A program made the translations under genes and the position numbers. From positions 12,370,001 through 12,434,000 of the forward strand of contig JARFIW010001469.1 of the NCBI GenBank assembly GCA_036346225.1: a DNA stretch of 64,000 nucleotides. The letters are read 5' to 3'. A model generated the notes under the pieces. It was given only the letters and a program-made list of their open reading frames with translations, was not told the origin of the DNA and made no database searches. Source of the stretch: Platerodrilus igneus. Its lineage: Eukaryota; Arthropoda; Insecta; Coleoptera; Lycidae. Positions 41,463 through 54,262 of this stretch are shown piece by piece (within the stretch, counting starts at the first letter, position 1; each line of letters opens with the position of its first letter).

Positions 41463-42674
41463 GGTTGGTGAAAAAGAAATCCATTATTTTTTGGTAGATG
41501 GCTGTAGTGATCGATATCTCGTAAAGTATCGATCAAACAATTTCAGATTTATGCTCGTTGTCAAGGTGACATTTCACACTAAAAAAATTATTTTGCTGTT
41601 TTTTTTTTGGTTTATTCAGTTGTGAGTTACAGGGTGTTAAAAATGGAAGTCAACAAAAAGAAAATTTGGTACAATTGACAGTTTTTTTTGGATAAAGACA
41701 AAAATGGAAGCCAGGCGGCTGAAATTGTGGATGATTTTATGGTCCCGATACCGTAACAGCTAATTACGTGCAATTTTGGTTTCGTCGATTCCACTTCGGT
41801 ATTTTTGATGTTATTCGCACGGGCAGGTCCGTCGTCACAAATGTCGATAAAATCACAGAAATAATCGAAGCTGACCGGCATTGCCCAGAAGCTAAAGATC
41901 GACCATTAAACAGCTTTAAACTATTTGCACAAAACTGGATTTAAGAACCTCGATGTTTGGGTGTCACACCAATTAACACCAAAAAACGTGATGGATCGAA
42001 TTTCAATCTGCGAAGCCTTGGCCAAACGAAATGAAATTGACCCATTTCTTAAACGGATGGTGACTGGGAATGAGAAATGGGTCGCATACGACAATTTTGT
42101 GTGAAAACGATCGTGGTCAAAGTGCGGTGAAGTAGCTCTAACGGTAGTCAAATCAGGACTAACGACCAGAAAGGTTCTGCTGTGCATTTGGTGAGACTGG
42201 AAAGGAATCATTTATTATGAGTTGCTTCCATATGGCCAAACACTAAATTCGAATCTGTACTGTCAACAACTGGACCGTTTGAAGCTAGCGATTGACCAGA
42301 AAGGGCCAGAATTGGCCAACAGAAGAGGTGTTGTGTTCCATCAGGACAACGCCAGGCCACACACGACTGTAGTGACTCGCCAGAAACTTGGTTGGGAAGT
42401 TTTAATGAATATCGCCATATAGCGATTACCACCTTTTTTTCGCATTGCAAAACTTCCTGCGTGATAAAAATTGGCATCAAGAGAAGATTGTGGAAATCGA
42501 TTGCTAGAGTTTTTCACCAATAAAGACCAGGACTTCTATAAGAGAGGCGTTATAAAGCTACCTTTAAAATGGCAACAAATTATAGAACGAAACGGTGAAT
42601 ATTTGACCCAAATCGAACATGTTAAATAAAGTTTTGAAGTTCACGCAAAAATAATGGATTTCTTTTCCCCAACC
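41463..42674 (+). mobile_element. mariner transposon (DD34D type), inactive
   Basis: About 1.2 kb with ~28-bp inverted ends (GGTTGGTGAAAAAGAAATCC at left and its complement GGATTTCTTTTCCCCAACC at right). TA precedes the left end. The right TA appears mutated. It sits just 3' of the P450 gene. Confidence 0.9.
41643..42629 (+). pseudogene. mariner transposase, degenerate
   Basis: Recognisable through many frame breaks: HQLTPKNVMDRISICEALAK, LKRMVTGNEKWVAYDN, WDWKGIIYYELLPYGQTLNS, VVFHQDNARPHTTVVTRQKLG and LPLKWQQIIERNGEYLTQIE. The first catalytic Asp of the usual TGDEKW is Asn here. A short deletion after GWEVLM removes the conserved PDLAPSDY block with the third Asp. Dead on two of three catalytic positions. 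Confidence 0.88.
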
Positions 42675-43282
42675 TTTTATTAAAATTATGCACATTGAGT
42701 TAAGTAAATATATTACATAAGGAATAATACTGTCAGTTAGTTACATATAATAAAAATTATACGATTTATTTATATGAATTACAATATGTATATGTATATT
42801 GGAATTATCATCGGAAGGTGGGCTAATCTACATGTTACAAGTTTATTCACCCGTGATCCGATAAGAGTACTAAAAATATAAATGCAGTACAATCTAATTT
42901 AAAAAGTATGTAAAAAAATACAAAGTATACAACAAAGTGAGTAAAAGAAATCCAAGATAACAAAACTTGTACTTAGTTATCAGTACTATAGCTACATAAC
43001 AGTTTATAGATTCAAGTCTAACTTATAATTTAATTCTTCTTGCCTTTAGTGTTTTTATTGCCAGTAAATCTATTTATATTCAGCAGAAATATTCGGAGCA
43101 CGAGGTTGAAAGTGTTGACGAAACCTCACACATCTTACTTAAAAATATGCCAATATCCTCTCTAAAAGCGAAAACCCCAATATAGACCATACCGATATTA
43201 CCGATATTATATCCGAATTGAAGGAAGCAGAATTAATCGCCTTATAAAATATACATGTCTTAAAGAATCATCTCAGAATCAA
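42675..43282. other. Unassigned stretch
   Basis: AT-rich, no coding signal recognised. Confidence 0.4.
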
Positions 43283-43450
43283 ATGGTCCTCGATAAATTT
43301 GGAAGACCATATGCTAGAGATTGCGTAGGCGACGGTTTTGCTAATACTGCTGCGCGCGGCTGTCCAGGAGTAGGCGTTAAGGGCGCGATCGGATGTATGG
43401 TTGGCTGCCTAAAATCCATCAAAAAACAGGTTATTCTGTTTGGTAAATAA
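43283..43450 (+). CDS. Small Gly/Cys-rich ORF, 55 aa, unknown
   Basis: ATG-to-TAA frame MVLDKFGRPYARDC, then VGDGFANTAARGCPGVG, then IGCMVGCLKSIKK. The GC-rich central part stands out from its AT-rich surroundings and contains four cysteines (positions 14, 28, 38, 42) and many glycines. It could be the last exon of a secreted-type or structural peptide, or a piece of a capsid/membrane protein from a DNA element. I recognise no family. No splice acceptor or promoter decides the start. Confidence 0.25.
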   Translation: MVLDKFGRPYARDCVGDGFANTAARGCPGVGVKGAIGCMVGCLKSIKKQVILFGK

Positions 43451-45429
43451 CTTTTGTTGAATTGAAAATTTGCAAAATGTAACTTCACCATTAATCACAA
43501 AACTTTGTACTTTCTAACGAGGGTTTGCTTTTTTTTTTAAAGTGCAGTAATAAACAAGAAATAGCTGTTAAAAGTAATGTTAAAATTCACTTACTTTATT
43601 TTAGTTACTACATCTAACATAATCAATTTGTATATAAAAAAAAGCATTCGTTGGATAGCAGAATACATATATAATCGTTCTGTTAAAAAAAATTTCAAAA
43701 ATATTGATCATGATAGCCGTAGTGTACTGAATGGATTTTATTGAATTATTACATTAATTGTACGCCATTTTAATAGAAATTGTTCACGACTTCCTCTGAA
43801 GATGGCACTGTTAATGATGTGTAGAGTAAGGTTTAAAACCAGAATATTTCAAATTGAATTATTTTGGACTTTGTTTTTGTCGCATTGAAATGAAGTAAAC
43901 TAATAATATATGGTGAATTACCTTTTGATAAGTGTAATATAATAATGGTTGGATTAATTGCGAAAATTTATGAAGCCAAAAATGACATAACCTCAACATC
44001 CATGGTTGTTTGTAAACTTTCATGTTTATATTTACAAGCGATAAGTAAATTATTACAGCAGTGTTACTTTGTGAAGCTTATACTATGTTATAATAGTTTT
44101 TAAAAAAAGGGTAGTGTGCCGTATACCAAAACGTAACTAGATATTTTACAATATTCAATATAAGCAAAATATTGCATCATGTTAGCAAGAGTAATGTTTA
44201 TTAAAATATCTTAGTGGAACCATTGCAGGGAAATAGGATACATTTTGTTACAAATTAAGTTGCGAGTTTGGTACTCTACAAAATGATTTTCAAATTTGAA
44301 CGATCTGGGGGAGGACGTTCTCAAAAAACGATAATTTTTCCTACATCATTTTACACTTCACTTTGGGGACGTTCATTGTCTTGTGTATCTTCACCAGGGG
44401 TCTGCAATGGTAATTATATTTTCAATTTGAAAAGTGTCAAAATCAGCTTTAAATATATAGGCAACTTATTAGTGTTCCCATTTTTTACCCCCACGTAGCA
44501 GACTTCCGTCATTTTTTGGTGATACATAGTTCACATGTAACGTCAAATAGATGTGATTATAACATTTTCTCAAATTGTGCTGCCGGCAAAAAATGATTCT
44601 AATAAACAATAAACTTCAAAACTCCCACTAATTATGAAATATATTTTAGGCTAAATTAAAAATAAAAGTGGAAAAGTTTATTTAGGATTAAACAATTTAC
44701 GAAACTAGACCTAACTTTAGGCATTAGAAATAAACCATAAAAGAATTCCTTTTGGTTTATTCTGTCAAAAAATAGCCATTTTGTTACATTAAATCGACTC
44801 TGTCAAAAATGACTAAACGTTTATTTCAATAAATATTTCGAACTAATAGAATATTTGGGGTCTTTGGTTTAATATTTTTCATCAAATGCTAATATCGAAA
44901 AATGTATTTCCAATACAAAAAAACTTTGTGTTGTTACCTGTAAAGTGTGCTTTATTAAAACAAAATTATTACAAATGTTTTATTTTTAATGAATAACTAA
45001 GAAATTAAAAATAGGTTCAATTGTTGTAACATTTATAATGCGTATATAGGTATTTTTGAACAGTAAGTCGTTACCAACCAAAAACTTAAAAGGAACACTG
45101 CTTTACACAATACATAGCAATGTAAATGATATAAAACTATTCGTGAAAAGAAGTGAATAACAGGCATTTGTAAATAATATTTTTAAACCCCGCATGTTAA
45201 GGTCAATAGATAAACGTTTAGTAATAAATATACGAACAGCTTTCGAATTGAAATTGACTTTATTGTTGTTAATATTACATTAAATATTAGTATATAAGGC
45301 ATGTTTGTAGGTCCATACAGGCAAAGTTTAGTCATAGACTATCTTACACTTAACCTGCATAAACCACTACATATCTCTACAAGGAAAATGAATGAAGCAA
45401 ATGAATAATTACACAATAATTGAAAAATA
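43451..45429. other. Unassigned stretch, 2 kb
   Basis: AT-rich. Frames such as 44268-44498 lack any domain. No repeat or RNA gene seen. Confidence 0.4.
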
Positions 45430-46741
45430 TACAATTAGACTATATTACTACTTATCCAAAATATGCGCCCTGATTTGAACCTTGAATGCAGTAAAAGTAA
45501 AAAAGATTTTTATATCCATCTGGAATTGCATTATAAGTAGAAACAGCATTATAGATGAATCTTCTCTGAAACATAGCAGTCAGTGGCTTGGGAATTGTTA
45601 AAGTTTTAGTGTGTCTAATATTGATGCAATGCACTTTGGAGCGTGTCATTAATATTTTAGCAATATCTTCTAAAGTCATTTATAATTATTTTATGAACAA
45701 AACATAACAAATGATGTTTCCTGCAGTTATCCATATTTAACCAGTGCAACTCTTTTATCTTATGCGATACATGATCAAATTTTTTTAGTCCAAAAACTAA
45801 ACGACAACAAGTATTTTGAATCCTTTGTATTTGTGTCATAGAAGTGCTATCGAGGTTTGGACCATATATATAATCACAATATTTAAATAATGACAAATCT
45901 AGCTTCCGGCAACAGCTTTTTCAATTGTAAGGTTAGTATAGACCGACAAGCATATAGTTGTTTAAGTGCTATATACGACTTTTTTATTAACCTTGCAACA
46001 TGTGACTTAAAGCGTAGATCATCGTCAAGTATTAAACAGAAATTTCTTGAAGAACTAACTAATGGAAGAGGTATTGTTAATTATGACTTTTATCTTATCT
46101 TTAACACAATCTCTAATTTTCTCTGTGATCAGAAACAATATCAGCATCAATAGTACCTGCACGAACAATTAATTCATCACTTGATAAATATATGGAATCA
46201 ATAAAGTGTACTGCTGTTATTTACTATGCGCGTAGGTTCGTTTATTACTTGGATGAATCCATAAGAATCAATGCAGTGTGTGATAATATTACTTAAATTA
46301 AAAAGATGCACATTGACATCACCTAAACATATTATATTATCCATCATTGGTGCTAAATAAGATAATATATTACCTAGTTCATCAACACAACTAAGCGGAT
46401 TAGAGTTTGAGGATCTGTATACTGTGCCTACAGTAAAAGTTTTGCGATTTAATTTAAACATTATCCAAAATATATTCAAGTATACGAGTCCATTGCAAAC
46501 CAAACAAAATAACCTGACATTTAAGTTCCTTCCTTACGTACACACCAACCACACCCCCTGGACCCGCTCTATCATTATGAAAAAAATTATACCCATTTAT
46601 ATTGACAGAGGTATTGGGGACGTATGAAGTAAGCCATGTTTCAGAGACACCAACCAAATCAAAACGGCTTTCGTCTATTAAATTGATGAAATCATTGAAA
46701 CTAGGCAACAAAAAATGCACATTTAAATGAGCAATTTTCAT
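45430..46741 (-). mobile_element. CR1/Jockey-like LINE relic lacking its RT core
   Basis: Minus-strand order: endonuclease start (HLNVHFLLPSFNDFINLIDE, FDLVGVSETWLTS; 46454-46741), endonuclease middle (TVGTVYRSSNSNP, NIICLGDVNVHLF; 46198-46503), 'DADIVSDH'-like end near 46150. It then jumps directly to the post-RT region (LDDDLRFKSHV near 46015, FKYCDYIYGPNLDSTSMTQI at 45657-45896, and the extreme C-terminus at 45452-45679). All RT catalytic blocks are missing, which implies one internal deletion near 46070-46130. Several frameshifts are also present. Confidence 0.75.
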
Positions 46742-47481
46742 TTATAAAAAACTATACCAGCCTAATAGAACTATTTAATTTACTATAATTTAATTTAAAC
46801 AAAACAAATACAAAAAATTAAAGCACTCGTAGCTAAATAAAAATGGAGCAAAAAAGAAAAAAATGCAAAAAAGGCTCTCTCCAACGTAACAAATTATCGT
46901 ATTCTAACAATTAGCAACTTAAGTATAATGTGCTGCATGCTTAGTAAACTATAACTACTATATACCTGTTACGTATTACCAACTATGCTACAGGAATTTA
47001 AATTACTAGAGGTTACAATGCTGTACGAATGCAAATTAAATTTTTTTTCAGTAAATAAAGACAGTGTGGCTTTTACATTTGCACTAACTGTATGGTATCG
47101 TTAATGATGATGTTCTACAAGTTGTATTAATATTCAGCATATGTCTCGTACATACATCGTTTCACAGAATGTAGTATCCAAGTGGATTCATTATATTCCT
47201 TATCGTCTTTCAACGTTTGATCATATTTGGTTTGCTCCTTGTAAAGAGGCCTATATACCTTCTTTTTCATAGGCGTGATCCAATTTCGAAGTACAATAGA
47301 CACCCCACCTGATCGCTACTCCACAAGTAGCAATTTTCCCAATCTAGAAATATATCATGAAAAAAGTATGTTCAGATAGAAAATTGTACCAAACCTACTT
47401 TGTGAATGAAGTTTCTCTGTATTTAGCACTAATAAGTAACCCAGCGACTTTCTCATCAACAAAAGTCGCTAACCACATTGA
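46742..47481. other. Unassigned; may include a decayed Penelope-like RT
   Basis: No readable domain. Position just upstream of a Penelope GIY-YIG remnant suggests that it could hold decayed parts of the same element. Confidence 0.3.
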
Positions 47482-47793
47482 ATAATTAAAGTCATATGTC
47501 CGTTTAACATCTATCTATCTAGGATAACTTCCCACAAAAGTGACTCCAATAGGAACACCAAAACCTGCGCATTAATTTCTCATGCTATTGAGACCCAACA
47601 CACGATCAATTATGACAACGCTAAAATTGTCTTTAGGGAAAGTCATTACAAAAAACGCATTTTCCTCGAAATGGTCGCGATATCTTTACATGACAATCCT
47701 ATCAATAAAAAAACTGACACTCAAAATTTAAATAATATATATTCCAATTTGATCTCAGTTTTAAAAAAAGAACACTACGTATCGTACATCTAG
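47482..47793 (+). pseudogene. Penelope-like GIY-YIG endonuclease remnant, copy 3
   Basis: The open frame from 47482 reads YLSRITSHKSDSNRNTKTCA, then SHAIETQHTINYDNAKIVFR, KKRIFLEMVAI and KKTDTQNLNNIYSNLI, ending at 47791-47793. The upstream SYV(R)LTS block is one frame off. This is the C-terminal GIY-YIG of a Penelope-like element from a different subfamily than the inverted pair (compare ALASHAIDNLHQFDFNNVDI there). The 3' UTR-like sequence CTGAAGAAGAAAATAAAA follows, and the element runs to a (TA)n tract at 48243. Confidence 0.75.
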
Positions 47794-48239
47794 TTAACCA
47801 GTGATCCTCCTTTTATGTTGTCCTTCTTGGCCGTAATCTATACTTGTTTTAGTGTAATACAAACTTTTATCTATAGTTATTCACTGCAAAGTTTATATGT
47901 TAGTAGTATTTTATAACTTGACTGGTTCCTATGTAACTTATAATTTTTAAATTGTCCGTTAATGTTTTTTAGAAACAAACCACCTTAGTTAATTAATTAT
48001 TATGTTAACTGTATTATGTGTTTTGAATGTACTCACCAAGTTTGTCGTCGTATCCTAACTATTATCATGCTTCAACCATTTACTAGATAGATTCATATAA
48101 TCGTAAGTAGCATTAACGTATTAACATTTTTGTAATCCTCTAATTATAGTCTTCCTGAAGAAGAAAATAAAATTTTTCGAAAGCTTGAACTGATTAAAAG
48201 AATTATCTAATTGCCCAGATTGACTACGACCCGATATTT

Positions 48240-48242
<3 letters not shown>

Positions 48243-48279
<37 letters not shown>
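48243..48279. repeat. (TA)n microsatellite beside Penelope-like copy 3
   Basis: About 37 bp of TA, located at the 3' end of the third Penelope-like remnant as in copies 1 and 2. Confidence 0.9.
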
Positions 48280-48283
<4 letters not shown>

Positions 48284-51200
48284 GCTAATTTTGACATACT
48301 AAATGTATCACCCTGAAGATAAATTTCCAACCTATACATAGTTTCCGACATGGATATGAAATACAAATAACAATGTATTACCTATTATAGTCTGCTTCTG
48401 GTATAAATGACCAATTGTCTGGAAGTGTATGTGACCTTTCCGTGGTTGATTTTTCACAGTTCTCTAAATATGAAATACAATGATATAATAATTTATATTA
48501 TTTATACAAATTAGCATACTCTGTCTCAGTCTGCAACTTCATTGTTCCTGGCTCGGAAGTTTCTTCAAATAAAGTACTTGAATTACTACCTCAGGTAATC
48601 TTTGCAAACCTGATGGGCCAGGCTTGTCTAAATTATCTGATGTGAATTTCAAACTGAAAAAGTTAGGGTTTTATTGTAACATTTTTTGCTTCCACTCGTT
48701 GGATACAAGTGAAGCCTTACTTGTTCGCGGCTAAGTCTGGGAATTACCCCAAGGGTGAGCAATGAGAAAGGGCGTGAGGATGGTATAAACTCTACAATAA
48801 GCTAATATAAAAAGAAAAAGGGGGATTGAGCGCCACTGTATCTATATGGATGATAACACAAGAAATTCAATACTCCTATGAGAAGATACAGAAACTCATG
48901 GGATATAAGCACCATAAAAAACTTACAACTTAATGAACTAACACATCTGGAAACCTCTGGAGCATACTTATAACCTCTTCAATCTCGATGATCCTGAAAG
49001 AAAAAGTACACAACAAATTCTCTGTTAAAAATACACTGTTTGTGCTTTTTAATAAAAGAACATACTAATAATTACGAGTGGATAATCTTGAAATTACCAC
49101 ACCAAAGATATTTGAATCAAAAATGAATACTTAGAACAAATTATTTGTAGCATATCTGTGTTTTTTAAATTACTTCAGCATTCGTCTAATTTTATTATTC
49201 AAAAAACTTATTTTCTTTAAAATATTCTTATTAAAATTAATTGTGCATGGAATAAAAAACTTGAGTCCAAAAATGAAATTTAATATAGTTTCTCTCTTTT
49301 TGTTTTTTTTCGAATATGATTACAAATATGAAATAATAAAATTGAATTCTTTATAAATCTGTCTTGACATAACAAGACCTTAATTTTTATAATATCTCAT
49401 AACAAGGTTTCTGATACCAAATGGACAGATCTGTTTATTGGTTTACATATTTTTCACATCAGTTTAATTTATTTCTTTAAAAAAATTTAAATCACGTGCA
49501 GTTAACTTGGACAAATAAAATTTCAACTTATTCAAGTATAATGACCTTATTAAAATTTGACATCTGTAATGAACTTTTTAGAAAACAGGAAATGGACTTT
49601 AGAATCACAATATAATCCGCGTTACAAAATTATTTTAATAGCATTTCTTAACTATTATATTCCACGTTGTTCTTCGTGCACAAAATTTAGTTGAATTAAA
49701 CAATCTTCGATTACAATTTTATGTGAGCACATTCAAAGTCTCACAAACATAACAAAAGAAAGGTTTGATACCTGTTTTTAATGAAGCTGTTACCCCTAGT
49801 TATCGAACAGCGATGCACATTTTCTCCGGAATCTGCTTACTAATTTGTTGCAACAAAACATCGAACAAAAGCTGTAATTTCTCAATAAACGAATGTTGTC
49901 CCAATTTCTTTACATGTATTTCTAGTTATTTCATGCGCTAAGGAAATAAAGATATTTTATATTAGTATTAAATTACTTGAATAATGCGATCTCACCGTTA
50001 ATAAATACCGACTCGAACCATTTTTAAAGAGGAAGCGTGGTCTAGTGCCTTGCCGGAGTCACAGGAATGAATCTTCCGTGTCCCAAGACGACCAGCCCTC
50101 CTGTCTCTATCTCGGCACGCCTATTCTGAGGCCCCACTTATGTAAAGCTTGGGAACCGATCTGTATATGATGCAGTCTAGACTACATTCTCAAATACAAA
50201 TGGCTGACTTAGTTATTCATTCCGAGCAAGTACGGAACGGTGCATCTGCTTTACGCGTCACCTCGTGACCGTATTCACGCAAGCGCTATCCTAATTTTAA
50301 CGACTGAAAGGATATAATCCGCCTGTAGGTTAGGCAACACAAATGACCAGTTCCTTTTTAAATATGTTTTCTGAGTGTATATTATCATTAAATATTTCTG
50401 GGTAAAGCATTTAAGCTAATTAAACGGTCATGATTTCCTGTTCCATTGTGGAATTGTTTCTTTCAGATATAACAGTATCAAATACAAGAATCAAATATCA
50501 CAGACTAAAATTGCACAGATGTGATTCTTCCAAAAATAGTGCTACAAAATATATATTTGTTATATTATTATGAAATCTAATTAATATGTGTATTTGTGAA
50601 ATTATAATGTAACGGGCATAACCAGTGTAGTTAGAAGGCTTGAACCATTGTTTGCAGGTGAGGCAAAATTACTCATTTTTAGTGTCAGTACTTAATAATT
50701 ATATAAAAATCATATGACACATCCGAGAGCTTACTTCGTTCAAAATAGCACAAAAATTCTTCGCATTGTTGTCAAAAACAATCTAAAGCTTATGAAATCC
50801 TATAGAATTTTAGAAAAAATTAATAATATTTTGTAAAACACATCTATCAAAATTCAACGAGGTAAAAACGTAAATGTTATTGTTATGTATGTACCCTACA
50901 AATTTGATGAGTATTTCTAATACAGTACAGATGTGCTATTCTGACGTACATTTAAAACTATTCATTGAGAAAATACTAAGTAATTTTTTTCTACGTCATA
51001 ATTTCAAGGTAATCACATAAACTTAGTTCTATGAAGAATGCGAAAACACTTATATTTTTAGTTTGCATTATCATATTTATAAATTCCAAATAGTCATAAG
51101 TGGAGAGTCGGGTTATTTGTGGTTTTCTATTCTCAAGGCATTTTCATTGTTTTTGGATTTTATATTCCAAAATAAACAGCCACATAAAGATATCCTAGCT

Positions 51201-52682
51201 ACACTACTGATGAATGTATTATAACTTACAGCGGTAATTGTTGCATTTTCAGCCATCTTAAGCGGGCTGCTTTAGACTTGGACGATCATTTTCTGGTACC
51301 ACCTGGATTTTGGTTATACACCTTCTTATATTTACCCATCTGAAAAATGTAAATACGTAAATAAAAGAAACTTTACACCAGGCGACAACAGGATGTAAGT
51401 ATACTGTAACTTTTTTCGTATTTCAGATAAATATTTAAAATTTGAAAGGCTTGTAAAAAACAAAGCGGGAGTACAAATTTTTTAAAATAATTGTGAATTT
51501 CAAATAATTTACGGTCTGACTAGAAGTGAAAAGTACTGTATAAACTACACACCCTATAGTTTTGTACATTTTTTGAATCAGTTGATCATTTTTAGTCCTA
51601 GGACATTATTTCAAATTTTTTAGAAATATGTGTTTTCTTATTTAAGTTTTGAAAAGAAAAGTAAGCGACTGTAATTTTCCTTAATTAGTGTATAATTGTG
51701 AGAAAAATTTGAAATCTAACGACTTTTCATGTTATTAGGTAATAGTTATATTTTCGCCAGAAATTTCAAAACATTGTTTTTTCTTAAAAGTAAGATTTTG
51801 CAAAATCTATTAGGCTGGATCTCAATAAATTTTATAAGGATTTTTAAAGTTTTGGTACCCTAAATAATCACAACATGATAGGACATTTTTAGGGGACTGC
51901 TTAAATTATAAATAGGGTTTATGTCGTTTTTAAACTGATTTATATAGGACAAGTTTCTGTCATTTTTACCATTCGGTGTCATAAATTAAATAATGAATAT
52001 TTTTGATAAAATAGTGTATGCAAAACAAATTATTTATTTATTCAAGAAGACAGTAGTTGTTCGACTAAATCAAATCTACAAAAATTAATGTCAATATTTG
52101 AACACGCATTTTCAAAATCGAATGAAATATATAATTAATTTTGTCCATTACTTATCTGTCTATCCACAAAGTATAAGATTTTTGGAATATACTTACCCCC
52201 AAGCGCAAATACACCCACACTAAATGAAGCATTAAATGTTTGTTTATAATAATAACGAAATGTCATCTATGAACAATAAACTACACATTCAAAAATAAAA
52301 ATTAGCGAATACCATATGCACATAAATGAAATAATACAATACAATACAAATTTGTTTCGGCAAACGACCTTGGCTATTATTAGAATGCACTATGTATCTA
52401 ACGCTTTGCTTGCTGTTCAACAACTTCGAAATTGCTGAAGGTCATTTACGATGAATAGTTACAGGAATGGAGAAAAACCAGCATCGTACCGTATCCTAGC
52501 AACCGTTATTTGACTAACTTGGAAACGAACCACTAAACTACTAAAGTTAAAATAAAGTAGTTCCCTCTATCATGCGAAAGTAATACCACAAAGGCAGCTA
52601 TTTTAAAATTAGTTCGTGTTATGAAAATAGAGGGATGCTATCGCGCCCTTAAACTAACTTTCGAAAGGGATTTTTGAATAGA
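48280..52682. other. Long stretch, 4.4 kb, no recognised features
   Basis: AT-rich throughout except a GC- and CpG-richer patch at about 50030-50300. A coding-like phrase near 51254-51335 (HLKRAALDLDDHFLVPPGFW) is too short and stops, so I do not call it. No transposon, RNA gene or conserved ORF identified. Confidence 0.45.
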
Positions 52683-53851
52683 AAATGGAAGACTTTGCAA
52701 CGTATGCAATCCCGTATCCGAAACAGATGCAGTAAATAAACGAAGCGCCTTCGTATTAGATGGACCGAGAAAATAGTTAACTCCCAAGATTTTAGAATAG
52801 CGAATTTGGCTTATCCGAAAAAATTAAATGACGGAGCAAACCTAAAATTTTACACGAGAACTCACATTGCTTATAGGCAAGGTATTGAAAAGGTGTTTGA
52901 CATCTACAACTTCAGCGCAACAAACTAAGAAATTTAAATTTTACACCAAGTCGTGAAACATTATCAACTTGAACAACCTCGTGGAACTTGCGTTAATAAA
53001 AGAAACGTGGACGCAATGTTCTCCGAAAAAGCTCAAAATTTTATGAAACTTTGCATAGTCGACGATGAACTCGAGAACTTTCTCTCGAGTTTTAAAAATT
53101 GTCAACATAGGAGAGGTCGAAGACAAGCACGACGCCTTTTATAAACTCTATGTGAATAGGAAAATATATTGAATACGTATTGCAATGGGTCGTTCACGCC
53201 GTGGGCGAAGTTACTTTAAACACAATGAATTGTTGTTCATTTTAAATTATTTAGAGTTTGATAAAGCTTGAAGGACCTGAATGTGATAACTAAGAATATT
53301 TATGAGAAAAATATTGAAATATTGACGTGGAAAATAAGTTGAGCGCTAATCCCTGCTCGAAGACATATACCACATAAACTTACCAAGTTATCCAAGATTT
53401 CTTGTACAGCGAACTATGCGGAACTTGTTGAAGCATCACACTTAAACACATACAATAATTAAGTTTATATATTGTTTACAACAATTTGCGAAAGCGATGT
53501 AATTTATAACTCTGCTAGACAGTCCTAGCAGAACGAGTTCACATTAGCGAATGAATAAATACCGAACCGTAATCGGCCGATATGATAGGTAACTCGTTTG
53601 TTTATGCAGCAGCGCATCGGACATGAGAAAAGCGCCAAACCAACAAGCTTTCTGATTTTTAATCAATTGAAATTAGGTGGGCTCAAGATACCTGCTGGAG
53701 GCGATTTACAATTTCACGAGATTAACGGTGACGTTGTAAGACATCTTAGGTGCTATTGGAGCAAGATACAGCTTCAACGTCTAACCCTCGTCCTCATTTT
53801 CCTCTTGCCAAACCTAAAAATGATTAAAAAATTAATGATAGGGAAATACTA
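52683..53851 (+). other. Unidentified short frames next to Polinton debris
   Basis: Three + strand frames: 52740-52926 (RIRWTEKIVNSQDFRIANLA), 52953-53144 (EKAQNFMKLCIVDDELEN) and 53598-53852 (LKLGGLKIPAGGDLQFHE). None matches a family I know. They precede a Polinton integrase on the same strand and may be remains of its structural genes. This is a guess from position. Confidence 0.3.
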
Positions 53852-54262
53852 GTGAACGAGTTACACAGAGGAGTTAGGCAAAATTCCCACGTTGAAAAGC
53901 AATCATCAAATCCTCTCACGACTTATTCCAAGCTGATATTGCGGAATTTATTCTATATTCGAAATATAACAATCGCTATAAATATATTTTACTAGTGATC
54001 GATTGTTATTCGAAAAGTTATGGGCGATGCCACTTAAATCCATGAATGGCCATGACGTCACATTTGCGGTACGTAAGATTTCAGATGAAATTAAAAGTTC
54101 ACGACCGCCTTTACCAAAAAACTAGCAAACCGATAATGGTACTGAATTTTATAACGCACAGTTTGCACAGTTGATGAAAGAATTACTTAACATACACTAC
54201 GATCAAGGCTGCTATTATAGAACGTGCAAGTAGAACAATAAAAAGCAAACTATATAATGTTT
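53852..54262 (+). pseudogene. Polinton-type retroviral-like integrase fragment
   Basis: The first frame gives VNELHRGVRQNSHVEKQSS. After a shift comes LFQADIAEFILYSKYNNRYK, YILLVIDCYSKSYG, then in further frames an 'NDGTEFYN'-like piece and ERASRTIKSKLYNVF. This order (N-terminal LHxxxRxN, DDE core 'QAD...VIDxxSK', 'ER.NRTxK') is the rve-type integrase of Polintons. Three or more frame breaks. It ends exactly where an oppositely oriented PolB begins. Confidence 0.8.

Noticed and set aside
44268..44498. 76-codon frame as a gene
   Set aside because: No domain, isolated, AT-rich surroundings; no start or splice evidence.
51240..51420. Exon with HLKRAALDLDDHFLVPPGFW
   Set aside because: Frame stops after about 28 codons and the acceptor/donor pair does not keep the same frame; no family recognised.
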